Below are positions 48,958-61,790 of a DNA stretch of 64,000 bases, piece by piece. The stretch is from NCBI RefSeq assembly GCF_021018895.1, contig NC_079376.1:17416001-17480000 (forward strand), in the 5' to 3' direction. The notes below the pieces were generated by a model. That model searched no databases. It saw only the letters and a program-made list of their open reading frames with translations, and was not told where the DNA came from. The DNA is from Seriola aureovittata. Lineage: Eukaryota; Chordata; Actinopteri; Carangiformes; Carangidae. Numbering within the stretch: the stretch's first letter is position 1; every line of letters begins with the position of its first letter. The translations under genes were made by a program, and so were the position numbers.

Positions 48958-50689
48958 ATGGGCTGTCTGGGTTTATAATGAGGCTGTGGCTCAGATCAGA
49001 TGGGTGTTAGGGTGATAGTTTTATCTTTTGCTGTAAATCACTTCCACATCAAAATACACTGGCATTCTTTAAATTCATTAAGCATTTATAATTTTCTTTT
49101 GGATGCCAAGTTTTACCCTTGGTTTGACTGTTTTCTCCACAGCAATAATGCGTTATTGTTATCAATAGCCTATTATTATTACTACAATTAGTTGAAATTG
49201 ATAATTCCTGAAACCATGGCCTTGAACACAAATCATCCACTCATAGCTTAGCACCCACGAGAAGGCACAGCAGACCTGGCAAGCTTTAGATTTTTCCCCA
49301 TTTTAATTACAGTTCAGTTTATAATACTGTGCTATAATATTAGGGGTCATCTAGCTCTACCTTGCAATGCGAGAAATACTGCTTCTTATTTCCATGTCTT
49401 CTACATGGATCAGTGAGGGCGCTGGCTCTTAATCATAATGTAGTCTCTGTAACCATCATGTGCATATTTTAGACTTTATTACAGGGTTCTTGTTTTAATA
49501 CAAATCAGCAGGAAACATACAAAAATCATCTGAAGACAAACTTTTCAACCAACTAGTTTTATCACTAGCTTACACTAAGCTACAGCTGAAAGAATCTGCA
49601 TCTGCTTACTTGTGTGTGATCAGACCCACTGTTTCATTTTGAATGTGAAATCTACATGAGATGTGTCATGCTAAACTCTCTAGTATGTATTTTCTATAGG
49701 GCCAAAAACATGTAAGCCTGTGGGAGCCTGAAAAAAAAAAGAAAAGTCAGTGTATCCGCCTGCTGGGCAACTTTATTTTGAAAGTAAGCGATGGCTATTT
49801 GGGAGACTTTGAGCTAATATTTAATTTATCTACTCAACACATTGAAATCCTCAGAGATTGAAGTGATAATCACATTGAAAATGTTTTGCACACAACACCT
49901 AGTGAACTGTAGTGTGATGCAGCTGTTCAGTACAGTCTATTGTGCTCAGTCAGATCAAACCAAACGAACACTTTCAAATCCTCCGAGTAATCTCATGTAA
50001 GCCCAGCCTCTCAGTTATCTTGTTGCTCGCCATGACCTCAAACCTTTTTTTATATCCCTCCAATTCTCTACCTTTAACTTTTACTTCCCTCTCCTCATCT
50101 TCCTCCTTATCCTCCCCTTCTTCTTGATCTCTCTCCTCTTCCTTATTCCCAGGTTTGATCATTCTCTGAGCTCTCCGTACACCGCTACAACACCGCCAAC
50201 TCTCCTGTGTCGGGCTTTTTCTCGGTCGCCTGGAAAAGCGGGCCTTCCTCTTTGTGTGTAACAAATCTCATCTCACAAAAATATTCATTTCACGGGTCGC
50301 TGTCCCATACAAGCTAATATCCATGCAGGGAAAGGCATTAAGCATTATTCCCTTCTCTATTCAAATTGGAAACAGCGAAGTGGGGCTGTGCCAGAGATAT
50401 CAGCCTCCTGCTGTACGTGGTTTGTCCTTGTAATGAGGTTGCTGCTACTGCTAACTATTCATTCAAGTCATTCACCATCCAGCCTTTTCATGGCTGTGGC
50501 TAACCGACATGCAGAAAAGGCAGGTCTCACCTGTCTTGTTGTGTCGGACTGATGTGCTCCGGGCAGCTTGTCATCGTTTAATGAATCACACACCGAACTC
50601 CATGAAGCCCACTGTCCAGTGTGAGGAGCCCATGGACAACAGAGCTAAATTTTAAACCGGGGATCTTGTTTCCTCATTTTAAGGCCTGT
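48958..50689. other. Unique non-coding DNA
   Basis: The reverse frame at 49974-50264 reflects a pyrimidine-rich patch (50040-50150). No supported exon or repeat. Confidence 0.45.
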
Positions 50690-51000
50690 CAGCATTACAG
50701 GAAGTATGTTGCGTTTGCAGTCAGGGCCCCAAGGCTCTGGAACGACCTGCCCGTGGAGATCAGGTTGGTGGAAATCTGTGATGTCCTTCAAGTCCCTTCT
50801 TAAAACATACTTTTATCGGAGAGCTCGCCGGGTGTTTTATTTTTCTTATAATGACTCTTCGTTCTATCTGTTCTCTTTGCTTTGAAATTTATTGATTTTT
50901 ATTGATTCTATTTTATTTCTGCTATTGTGAAGCACTTTGTAACTAATTTTTGAGAAGTCCCTATAAATAAAGATCATTATGATTATGATTATGATTATTG

Positions 51001-51031
<31 letters not shown>
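50690..51031 (+). mobile_element. 3' end of an L2/Rex1-like LINE
   Basis: Carries the C-terminal signature of a CR1/L2-clade reverse transcriptase protein: FAVRAPRLWNDLPVEIR in one frame (to about 50770). Then, one frame over, comes SFKSLLKTYFYRRARRVFYF to a stop at 50883-50885. A frameshift therefore separates the two blocks. The 3' untranslated part has the typical 'gaagcactttgtaa' and 'ataaataaag', followed by a (GATTAT)n/(TTA)n tail at 50975-51031. The element is truncated at its 5' side, so endonuclease and catalytic domains are absent. Inactive relic in plus orientation. Confidence 0.85.
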
Positions 51032-51698
51032 CATATTACACTGAGAATCAAAATATCCGCCTGGTTTTTGCACAATCTACATCTCAGTTGTTTCAAAGCT
51101 TGTCTCACATTCTTCTCTAACTCAGCTTTATTTATCTAAATATTTTATGCAAATATCAGAGAATTTTGGATGTTTTTTAATTAATATGTTGTTCTTTTAT
51201 CCCATTTAGTAAAAGACTAAAATAAGGGTTAGACATGTGTGCTTGGAGATGGTGGAACTTGACCATTATGAAATGATAACTGTTAAATAGTTCAGTGTGT
51301 CACCTGTCATAAAGCCCATAAACTAAAAATATATATTTGTGTTTAATGTGAAAAATCAAGCCAGTTTGTTTCTTGCATATTACACTCATAACAAATGCAA
51401 CCCACACAAACTCTAAAGACTGAAGCAGTTGAAAGCAGTACAAACAGAACCTGCATGAAACATGTCTTAAAGAGACCAAAAAGTTCAAAGACTGCCGATG
51501 CTTTTAACCTTTGACACGACTCTCCAGCTGAATGCGTGCTGCTCCACCATATGAACAAGAGTGACACCACCAAAGCGTCAAGCTACTGATTTAAGCTCCA
51601 ATAAAAAGCTGTAAAGCAAACCCCAGCAATTTAGCACTGTACAATTTAGAAGTGGGGCGTTTGTAAAATGGATTTTAAAAAGACTAAGATGCTACAGC
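51032..51698. other. Unique non-coding DNA
   Basis: No feature recognised between the LINE tail and the next dispersed repeat. Confidence 0.5.
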
Positions 51699-52105
51699 CT
51701 TGCTAGTGGCTCTGTGAGATTGAACTCTGGCACAAGTTGACCATCATGCCGACATTTGCTAGTTAACATTAAACACAAAGTAGAGTTGAGGCTGATGGGA
51801 TCATTAGCTTTTGATATACTTGGTCATAAACCAAAGTACAGGAGAAATTAAATTGACGACTTGATGATGGCGCCCGATGAAACGTTAAGGGATCGAGTTA
51901 TTACAATTCATCCTGAGGGGGACATGAGTGTCTGCACAAAATTATACAGCAATCAGTCCAATAGTTGTTGAGACTTTTCACTCATGAACAAAATAAATTG
52001 ATTTGTATTTATCTTCTGGGCATCAAAAATTCAAACTGCATAAGATTTTATGGCAATCTATCCAGAATTTGTTGAAATATTTCAGTCTGAATGAACGAAA
52101 CTGCC
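51699..52105 (+). repeat. Dispersed repeat family A, copy 4
   Basis: Ordered matches: 'acatttgctagttaaca', 'gttgaggctgatggga', 'ttggtcataaaccaaagtac', 'gatgatggcgcc', 'gttattacaattcatcctga', 'aatagttgttgagacttttc', 'ttttatggcaatctatccag', 'tgaaatatttcagtctg'. The best preserved of the four copies in its middle part. Plus orientation. Confidence 0.8.
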
Positions 52106-52942
52106 ATCAGGCTTTGGAAAAGTGACAAAAAGCACTTTTCTAAAGCCTGAATCCTACATTTCTCATAATGCAAACTAATACTGTGTTTCATTAGACCATA
52201 TCTGCCTGGTAAACAACAAAGTCTTTCAATCTCTGAGCCCCTCGTTGATAACACAGTCTTCCTTTTAAAAATTCTTGTCTCTAAGCCTGAGCTGAGGTAT
52301 CTAAGTGATGTCGCTTGTATAATTTTCTCAGACTTTCACAAAGCTCCTCCAGAGCCACAGAAGACAATATACAGCTGTTTTCACAGGCTGAGTAGTGCTC
52401 CCAGTGGCTGCTAAATTGACTTTGATGCGTAAAATCAGTGGAGTGCTCCCTTAAGTAGGTTAGAGTTTTACCTGGATTCACCTCTTCAGTGTAGTTCACT
52501 AAGAAAGTCTCTAACATTTCTTCCACCAAGTGCGCCTTGTGTTTACATCTGAACTGCAGCCTGTTAGCAGCCAGGTAGCACAAGACAAATGTAAGTAACA
52601 CAATTTTAAAAAATGTGTATGTATTGTTCTGCAGCAATATCCAACATTAAAAATTAACAAAGCGAACATGCATGCATTACTTTGACACAGTGTACTGTGT
52701 CAGTGGTAGTAGTGTGCGTTACCTGCACATCGTCAAAACTGCTAAACCACTGTGACATTAAATGTATCCGAGAGGAAATATCCAAGTTTATCAGACAAAT
52801 CAAATCCAGAGTTAATTTAATACTGTGTCTGTATTCCTGGCATATCTGGCTCTGCTTGCAGCCGGGATAATGGCTCTCCTAGTTTATCTGCTTTCTCTGA
52901 TCTCATTTGCTGTTATGTTTTGTTTATGGTTTGTGTAAATGC

Positions 52943-52964
52943 TGTGTGTGTGTGTGTGTGTGTG
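52943..52964 (+). repeat. (TG)11 microsatellite
   Basis: Eleven uninterrupted TG units. Confidence 0.95.
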
Positions 52965-53696
52965 CATTATGTAACCACTGAACCCACTGCTAAACACTGC
53001 TGTAGTTGTTCAAGGTGATATCACCCACGGTATTCACAAGGATTTCTCACACAGACAAACCTCACAAGCCACTAATACGTCTGCATTACAGTGCGGCGCA
53101 TCGATCCACGTCTTAGCTCTTTGGACCACATTGGGGAATAAAGCAGCTACAGAGCGTTTGAATCATTTACAGCAGGTTTTAAAAAATACAGTCGGCGGAC
53201 TGACGGCGCCCGAAGGGGGTCTGTCCTATCCACATCCACCTCGGGCTATGAGAAGTGTGAACCGCAAAGAGCAGCATACAACCCACATGTATTTTTCATG
53301 TCACTCCTCCATTCATATCCCCAGCTGCCTGTGCATTGACTGGGTCAACACAGGGCTTGATGAATGACGCCTGCTCAGGCCCTAAGAAAAACACTGTGCT
53401 GAATATGCCAAGTCGCTCTGTTTGCAGTTTAGGAAAGCACCAGGAATGACTCTGAGCAGGTGATTACTCGGCTGCATTAAGCAGTGTGATGGATATTTCC
53501 CGAAGGTAATAACACACCCAACTAAGACAAATGTGTGAGCGAGAGCACTCCGACTGCAAGTGCATAATAAACAGGTAAAACACACATACAAACACACACA
53601 GGTCTGGTGTTACGAGGGAACACAGGCGGAAACTAATGGCTGAGCAATTTGATAAGACGGTTTTCATGTCTGTATCATGTTGCTTTTGTCTTTCAG

Positions 53697-53728
53697 CCGC
53701 TCCTCCCTCCATTAACAGTTTACTCAAT
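53697..53728 (+). other. 32-nt microexon candidate
   Basis: Lies between a strong acceptor (catgttgcttttgtctttcag) and donor AAT|gtgagtca. One frame reads APPSINSLLN after two leading bases. The acceptor is among the best in the window, but with no neighbouring exons it may be a decoy. Confidence 0.15.
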
Positions 53729-54245
53729 GTGAGTCACACAGTTGCAGAGTTTGCATTTCAATCTTTTCAAATTGTGTCAACTGTTTTTTCCCACTTCTGA
53801 CAATTGAGAGTTAAGATTATTGTATTTGGTCTTGTATTGTAAAAACAGAAATGGTTTACATTTCAAATTACAATTCCCCATCTGAAGGGAAGCAGGATAA
53901 AACCTAATTTTGTTTCTGCAATTCAATATCTCATCCTTTAATACTCCCTTTCCAAAAGACTTTTACTTGACCAGATTTTGGAAAGTCTTGCAAATGTTAC
54001 TCTCAAAAATTTGTGACAACCAATATTGCACCATAATGTTCATCTATCTCTGGACTATACTTGATCAGAGCCGGACATCCATTCCGGTGTCTCGTGCAGT
54101 TTGTGATGAGCTTCGGAAATGATGTGTTTGCGTATTCAGGGTCCTGACTCAGCAGGCCACTTTGTGGCAGTAGCCCAGCAGAAAGAAGACCTTCAGCAGT
54201 TTGTCTATGATTCATCTAAATCATTAGTTCTTTAAAACACCACAG

Positions 54246-54401
54246 TGGAGGGCGAATGTTTACGGCCAGGAGACATCAAAGGTGTAAATCAGGGCTGGTG
54301 CCGGCCCCTCCCCGGCGGCATCATCAAGAATATGATAAACGGTCAGCACATTCAGGGAAACTTTCTCATTGACAGACACTTTACCGCTGAGTTCACACCA
54401 G
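54246..54401 (+). other. Exon candidate, 156 nt, symmetric phase
   Basis: Preceded by 'ttctttaaaacaccacag' (weak pyrimidine tract) and followed by CCAG|gtaatctt. One frame is open throughout: EGECLRPGDIKGVNQGWCRP, then LPGGIIKNMINGQHIQGNFL, then IDRHFTAEFTP. It enters and leaves in the same phase, so it could be skipped without a frameshift. It is more GC-rich than its surroundings. No family recognised; a conserved non-coding element is an alternative. Confidence 0.22.
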
Positions 54402-55614
54402 GTAATCTTCTGGGAATAAAAGATGACAGGAAATGAAACAATAAATGCAAGCACGCAGGGCCTTGTTATTCCATGACTGATGAGTAGTTATGGTTGTATT
54501 TGCTGTTTCTCCTCTCTCAACTTTATGCTTTATTGGAGAACAGCTCTTTCCAAAACAAACATTATGCAGAGATTGAAGCATGGCTGTCTGCTGGGCCCTG
54601 TTGCCCTCTATGCTGCAGCCTTAGACAGCAAGTCCATGTGAACATGTATTTTAAACTATAATCAATGTGTCATTGTTTTGAGATACACATTTGTTATTCT
54701 GGGCTCTGGAACAGAAATGGACGGTCTGTTGAAATGGATTTGATTTGACATCATTGACTTTTTTTCATGACCAGAAAATTACTGTATCTAGACTGTTGTT
54801 CTGAACGGTTGTTGAATTGTGAATGCAAAACACTTTGATATAAAAACTATGTTACCTGATGTCCAAAAGTACAATTTCACCACTTCAAAGGGTTCTGAAG
54901 GTCATTGCATACAAAAGAAGTCCAGGGCAAAATGGTGGTCTGCGTTCCCGATTCAAGTCCGACCAGGGACCTTTGCTGCACGTTATTCCCTAATTTCTCT
55001 AGCCCCTCATTTCCTGCCATCACTCTACAGATTCTGCAATAAATGTATAAAAACCAACCAAAAGATTCTTATAAGAACCTTAAGTGATGGCACACATAAT
55101 CCTCAAAACTACAAATAATGTCTGAATTACAAATGCATGTGTCCTTGAAATTCACCACAGTCTGAATGTCTGTCTCCTCTTTCTACTCATAACTGTAAGT
55201 TTGCAAAGAGTTTTCACAATGTACTGCAAATTGAAATTTCGCAAAATACAAATTCAGTACATTTGAAATTACTCGCAAAAGGTCACAAGATGATAAACTA
55301 AATATATACAACAAATCAAACAGCACTGCGCTAGCAAAAACTGCTTGTATACACTAGTTTTCCATGCTATGAATTATGTGACATAATGTACAACACAGCA
55401 TTGTACTTCCCACAAGGGAATGGAGCTGCTGTTTAAATGACTATCGTCTCTATGAACCACTTTCATGTAATGAATGTTGAAAACAGAAGATTTTCAGATT
55501 GAGAAGATGGCTCTAATCATCTAGAGACGGTAGATGATGTTTACATACAAATTAAAATAACTGTCCAGATGGTAAAAATATAATCTTAAGGCATCTGAGC
55601 CATGATAATGGGAA

Positions 55615-55618
<4 letters not shown>

Positions 55619-55669
<51 letters not shown>
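55619..55669 (+). repeat. (CA)25 microsatellite
   Basis: About 25 uninterrupted CA units ending in CGTACA. Confidence 0.97.
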
Positions 55670-55671
<2 letters not shown>

Positions 55672-58600
55672 ACAGCCATGCCAAGTGCATTTGCACCTCC
55701 TCCAAAGTCTCAGAAGGCCACTTTGTCATCTGCAAGTCTAGAGGCCCAATAATGTGCATTCTCAATGACACAGTGTCACCAATTACTTCTCCCTAATCTG
55801 ACACAAACCTTGGGAAAGGACGCCCGTAATGGTGACAAAAAATTCTGTCAGGAAGGTGGTTATTCTGTTCCTGGAAAGGGTGACAGATAGAAATAATTTC
55901 ACACAGCACAAAGTGGAAAGAGGAAAGGGAAATGAGATGCATTACGGAGTGAGCAATGGCAATTATTGCACTGCCCAAGATGGGGCAGTATTTGTGGAAC
56001 CAAAGCAGGACTTAATGAAAAGGAGGCACGAGATGAAGAAGAATTGTGCTTACACTGAAATTCAATATCACTTTATGTTCACAAGCTGGGCTTCGGGGCA
56101 GCACTGCATAGATTGTAATGAGTGTGAACTATCTCATTCAGATGGGGAGAAGACTAGGGAGCGCAATAAAGGACAAATCAGGGAGATTATGCACATGGGG
56201 TCTTGCTATTATAGGTTTGAATAATTCCCACACTGATCTCAAATCTGTAATACCAAACATCCCAATGAAATACACTAAATGAATTAGGACAGTGATTTTC
56301 AATGTCCGGGTCATCGTTGACGCAAATGTTAATCAAATAAGTCACAGAAGTCAAGATAAACCCCTCCCCCAAACAGTGACCGTCCTATCATAGCTTAGCA
56401 ACCTTAATCAGGTTTGGATTTCTTCACATCTTTTTCTCTTAGTTAGAGTTTGGGTGGTGGTTTGTTGTTTTACCTTTTCCAAAAGCAAACATGCAAGGAA
56501 TAGATTAAACAAGGTGTTTATGTGCTACAATGTGAGCTGCAAAAATGAACATGTCAGGCGAGTTCGTTTACTACCAACAGTATAGTAACCTAACCCAATA
56601 TTAAACTGTTTTGTGGGCTTGTACACTGCGTTTAAACAAAGCTCCATTTATGACTAGCATTTGAAACTACTAAGAATAATGAATAAATGTAGCATGTAAG
56701 CTAAACAGCAAGACAGAGTTATGTTTGAATAAATTTCCTTGAAAGCTAAATGGCTCTACAAAGCAATAGACCAATATTGTTTTACATGAATCATAACCTG
56801 GTGAGGATGCTGATGACTATTTGCTCATGTAGCTTAAGCCTCAGCATATATAAATGTATATTGACGGGGGTTCTCATTTTGATTTGACATAAAAAGCCAG
56901 CTGGAGACAGCGTTTCAATCAGCTCATGGAGCAAACAGTAGCTCAATTAGCTAGCTAGGTACGGCTGATAAAATCTGCTTGCAGCAGTTCACATTATCAT
57001 TGTAAACTACACATGCACTGTGTGGAAACAGAACGCCAGACAGGTGTAGCAACAGTAACTAAGGGGGCGGGGCTTTGCAAATGGTTGATTAGTTATTGGA
57101 TGTTTAAGTCATTATCCTAAAAAGCATTGCAATGCCATGTAGGGTCGAGTTAAAATGCTGCAAGAGCGCACACAGCTATATCAGAAATCAGAGTATGTTA
57201 ACAAGAAAATTGCCACAAAAACAAGTGATTTAATCTACATGCTTCTCACCTATCTGCATCCAGTAAGACTCCTATCAGTGCAGCAATTAACTCCTGGTAA
57301 TTAGCATGTGACTCACGCTCATTTCACAGCCCCTCTTGCAGAAAAATGCTGCCTCCACATGTTCAACCCTGCACCTGGTGCTGCCACACAAAGACAGATT
57401 AGGGGTCATCTGTTGATGTTTACTGAAGAAAATTAAAACAAAGTGTGCTCACATTAGATTAGCTTGACCTACTGCGGCGGAACTGTGCACATATGTGGCT
57501 TCTATACGGTCGGGTTCCCTCCTTCAACGCCGGCTGGAAAGACAAAAACACGGCAGCAACACGCCAGCTGGCCTGATGGCAAGAGAGGAATACACCCACA
57601 AACACACATGTTCTCCCATGAGCCATATTTTTTATTAATATGTGTTTGTGCTGTTTATAGAAATACGCTTCCTTTTTAGCTTTTGACGAAGGAGATGAAT
57701 TACTACAGAGTAACACTGGCCCAACGTGGTCATGAGATCTATTTATCTCTACGAGTGTAAAATATCACCTTCCTCCCTGCTGAACACCGCATGTTTAAGG
57801 AAACTAGTATCTCCGCTGTAGGCTGAAGTTTTCTAGTCTTGTATATCTCGACTGAAGAACACAGCCCCCCTCTCCTCCTATCATCATGGTAAATCTTGTG
57901 TATATTTGCCCACTTATTGAATATTACCAGCAGCGCAGCATATACTGGCACAGGGATCATACTGGTTAACATGAAACAGTGGGTTATCTGATCTCATGCG
58001 CTGCAAGAGCTCAGTGTGCAAATACACAGCGAGAGAGTTGCAGCCTAATTTCTTTTGTAGGCATCCACAGTTGAGTGAAATTGAGGTAGTGCATAACACC
58101 TTACAATTATGTGCTGTGGAACTCTAAAAAAAAAAGAGAGCGTGTTGCTTTGTTAAGTAATGGGAATAAACTAAGGTGAAATCATAACTAAAAATAATTT
58201 GATAAACAGACATGAGCAGCTTACAAAAGGGTTCTTAAAATGCCCAGCTCTGTGGTGAATTCATTTTCATTAGAAACGCGACAGATTGTGAAGGGAGGAT
58301 GTAAATCTGCATCAGAATACAAACTCACCTTCCAGCAGACTTTCTTGTTATCCTTTCCAAAGCACATATATCTATTTCAGAGGGGCATTCTATAGTCTTA
58401 CAGTTTTGTAAATAACCTCAGGGGGTTTCCTAAAAAGTTTAATCGCTGCTGAATCTCAGAGTCTTATGTCTTAATGCAAGACAAAAGCCATCAAGCTACG
58501 CCTGCATCTAGCAGAGCCATTTGGTATTTCGAGTGTATCACAGCAATAATAGCTGCGGGGGGGGCTTATTAACTGTGGTTTTGGCTGTGACAGTGATGGA

Positions 58601-61600
58601 GTAGTAGCTCTCTACTGTATTATACAATTACCAGTGCATGTGCACAGAGTCAATAGTTAGAAAAGTGGAGAATAGAAAGCTTCAAACCACCTCTCTGCTT
58701 TCTTTGTATGTGAGAATGACATAACACAAGAGCTTATTTTATAGATGTAAACAAGACAGGACATATATACATTAGCACATGAACAGTATGTTGAAGCGAT
58801 ATGACGGTGGGTAGGTGTTAACCTGCTGATGCTGTGTGGGATAACAGGGATGTCCCTGCCATGCCTAGATTCATAGAAATGGGCTCGCTGGTTGGAGCTG
58901 ACACTGAAATTCACACGCTATAAATATTCAAACGCTCCAGAAACGAGTCAATTTTTACTGGATTTTCAAGCTTGCATGAGAAATATGTTTTTATAATTCC
59001 AAAAAAAATTGTTGAGGAGCTACTGACAGCAGCTGGACAGAGAAAGAAACAGAGGGTTTTATGGAGAAGGAGACCGAGAATTTGTTTGGTCGGGTGATAA
59101 GGATCATAAGCATGCATGCATGTGTTGTTGTGTGAGTCACTGCTGGATTTTTTTTTTTAAAAAAGGGAGGAAGAGGAGGCAGAAGTCATAGGTAGGGAAA
59201 AGTAGCTTCATGGGCTAACAGAAATACCAAGATGAATTTGGTCTTCTTGTTTAAATCACAATATAAATGGTATAAAAACTGTTCAAATAAATGTTCAAAT
59301 ACATGTGATATTCTGACTTTGCAGACAGAGTTATCCACTGTACAGGTAACTGATACACAGTCACACCTGTTTGTTTCTAGACAGCTGAGAATCTCAAGAG
59401 AAAAGAAAGGAAGATCAGAAACTGAATATCACTACGCTACAGTTCATCCATTATTCAGCGGCACAGACTTTGTCACTGCTTGTCTTTGGCTGTACCTTTA
59501 ATATACCTTCTCTACACCACATTAAAAGAAAAATAAAGTCAAATAAGGCTAAGAGAGCTGTCATTAGAAAATACGTTGCACATAAACACTAAACTGTGGA
59601 GGGTGAATTAAGAGGCAAACAAACACACCAATAGAAGTCTGTTCTCACGGCATACTTGCTGGGGGTTTTTTCAGCTAAAAAAGAAGCAATATTCTCTGCC
59701 TGCTGTATGATTCAAACTTTGGGGAGCATGAAAATCCCCTCCATGCTCCTACCAGATATCAGTGTACTGCCTCTAGCCTCTCCCAAGGCTCAGCTGTGCC
59801 ACTGCACCACTGCAAGGAAGAGGATTTTTGTGCATTTTCTAACATGAACACACAGTAGATCATGAACATATGGGTACAGGCAGATGTCATGCGATGGACA
59901 CTAGACAACAGAATCTTCGCTGTTTTCTACATTAGATATTTGGTGTCTTCAATATTCAAACATAGCCTTTATTATTTTACCATTTGTTGGGTTTCCATAT
60001 AGATATAACAGGTTTCATTAGCCAATTTCAGCTCATCACAGATATAAGGCTCACATGTTGACCAATACATTTTGAAATAGTGGCCTTGACTGGAGTTTAA
60101 TTTGTTGAAAATGAAACCACTTAAATGTATAATATTTATTTGTGTTGCGTTTTCTGTAGTTATTGATACAAATATGTTTTCATTTTTAACTAACACTCTC
60201 TACATATCACAAATAACCATAACCAAATTTAAAAGTTTGAAATTAGAAACGTGTTAATGCACTTTGGGGGAGGCTTGCCTTTCTTCTCTATTACTGAGGC
60301 ATTACATATTAATTATTTAAACTTTTTAAGTTTAGCAGCTTCATGATTAGAGTCGTTAAAGGAGAAAATACATTTTTTAAAAAAGCTAATACTGTGCATT
60401 AAAAAAACAATCCTATATCAGTTAGGATGTAATTTGTATTCATTACACACCTGCAATATGGGTGTCATGATATACCGGTGTTGACAACAACAGTGACATT
60501 TAAAAAATGAAACATTGATATTGTGTTAATAATGCACATATGATAATAATGTGATGGCCGATGTTAGTTTTTGTGGATCTTTTATCAGTTCACCTGGTTC
60601 CCTTTTCACTATCCATTAAGTGTAATTGTTCTTTTTGAACAGTTATCTTTCCCTCCCTAAATTCGTATTTGAGTCTAATTCATTTGCCAAAGAAAGAGAC
60701 AAAACACACAATAAACTAATTATTTTTTTATCATACCATCATTATTTTTTTGTGACAGCCCTAACCTGCGATATTAACTTTGTATATGACATGTTATTTC
60801 GGGATGTGTGATATTTTACATAACCAGGGGCACGTGTCATCATCAACATCTACACATCTAATTAATCAGCCTGTACACCTGCTATTTATTAGCTATTGAT
60901 ACAGTCTGAAATCGCTCCCTATATACTGTATCAAGCACAATATTGACCCTGCACTATTTTATTCTGCGGTCCAAACTGTGAGTGTGAAATATATAGTCAT
61001 TATAGTTCCCCTCTTATTAAAGCATGTTCATAACATGAGATGATTATTATTATTTTGATTAGTAAGTGCCTCAAGCTCAGTTGCTCACTACAGAGTGTTA
61101 CATAGAGAGTAGTGAATGACTGAACGAAGGGGTGGTTTTTCGAAAACAGCTGTTGTTTCCACGGAGACCTATTTAACAGAAGACATTTTCCCATCTCACT
61201 GTAGGATAAGCACAGGTGTGAATTCCATTTAGCTGTTTCTATTTCAGACTCCTGGAGTTGTGCATCCCAACAGACCTTTTTCATTACAACATTTTTGGAC
61301 TTGCAATAGCAGAATACAGTACAGGTGAGAAAAATGTCTTTAAGGCTGGCTCAGTTGACCTGTGATAACCAAAAAAAAAAAATCTCCACTATGAAAAAGC
61401 TTATTCTCCTGATGATGGTTTTAAAGTAAACCCAAAGGTTTAAACACATTGCCTCCGTCGTTTCTCTGACTTCTCATCAGCGAATCTCTTCGCTCACATT
61501 AATAAAAAACTTCTCTTTTTCTTCCAGTATTGCAACATGCCTACTGCTAGTTCTGATGGTAGTTGAAAATCTGTGTTCATACATGTTCCCATGTAATATA

Positions 61601-61741
61601 TGAAGTGTGTCCCTTCATTGCTGCTCAGACTTTGTATTTTCTGTTCTCCTATAGCTACCATCCAACACACTGGGCTGTGTCTGAGAGGCCCATTTCTCCA
61701 CACAGTCTGTCTTTCCTTGTTCTCTTTCTCTTCCTACAAAG
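55670..61741. other. Unique DNA, scattered weak signals
   Basis: The 131-codon frame at 55829-56224 has no domain and no splice context. 60458-60766 ('gtgtcatgatataccggtgt' to 'gtgacagccctaac') resembles a decayed dispersed fish repeat. The splice-flanked open segment 61248-61324 is listed separately. Otherwise no gene or RNA seen. Confidence 0.4.
61248..61324 (+). other. Exon candidate, 77 nt
   Basis: Follows a good acceptor (tagctgtttctatttcag) and ends TACAG|gtgagaaa. Two frames are open; the more protein-like is LLELCIPTDLFHYNIFGLAI followed by AEYST. No partner exons found. Confidence 0.17.
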
Positions 61742-61790
61742 TCTCTCTCTCTCTCTCTCTCCTTCTCTCTCTCTCTCTCTTTCTCTCTCC
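61742..61790 (+). repeat. (CT)n microsatellite
   Basis: CT dinucleotides with two short interruptions (CCTT and TTCT). Confidence 0.95.

Larger units (their letters stand above)
52106..55618. other. Unique DNA with exon candidates
   Basis: Contains a minus-strand 118-codon frame (52281-52637), a TG tract (52943-52964), a 32-nt microexon candidate (53697-53728) and the 156-nt exon candidate at 54246-54401. None can be linked into a transcript. Confidence 0.4.

Noticed and set aside
50521..50640. Minus-strand open stretch (SLNDDKLPGAHQSDTTRQ) before a gtgaga donor
   Set aside because: No acceptor found and it lies next to the LINE relic.
55829..56224. 131-codon frame
   Set aside because: Length is within chance expectation for 64 kb in six frames; no domain or splice support.
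57255..57298. Minus-strand 44-nt open segment (ELIAALIGVLLDAD) with gtgaga donor
   Set aside because: The acceptor lacks a pyrimidine tract and no partner exon exists.
58334..58420. Minus-strand segment reading TIECPSEIDICALERITRKS up to a gtgagt donor
   Set aside because: Protein-like and with a good donor, but there is no pyrimidine tract or acceptor upstream and a stop lies close by.
59305..59346. 21-nt microexon candidate (TELSTVQ)
   Set aside because: Very short, weak donor (gtaact), no neighbours.
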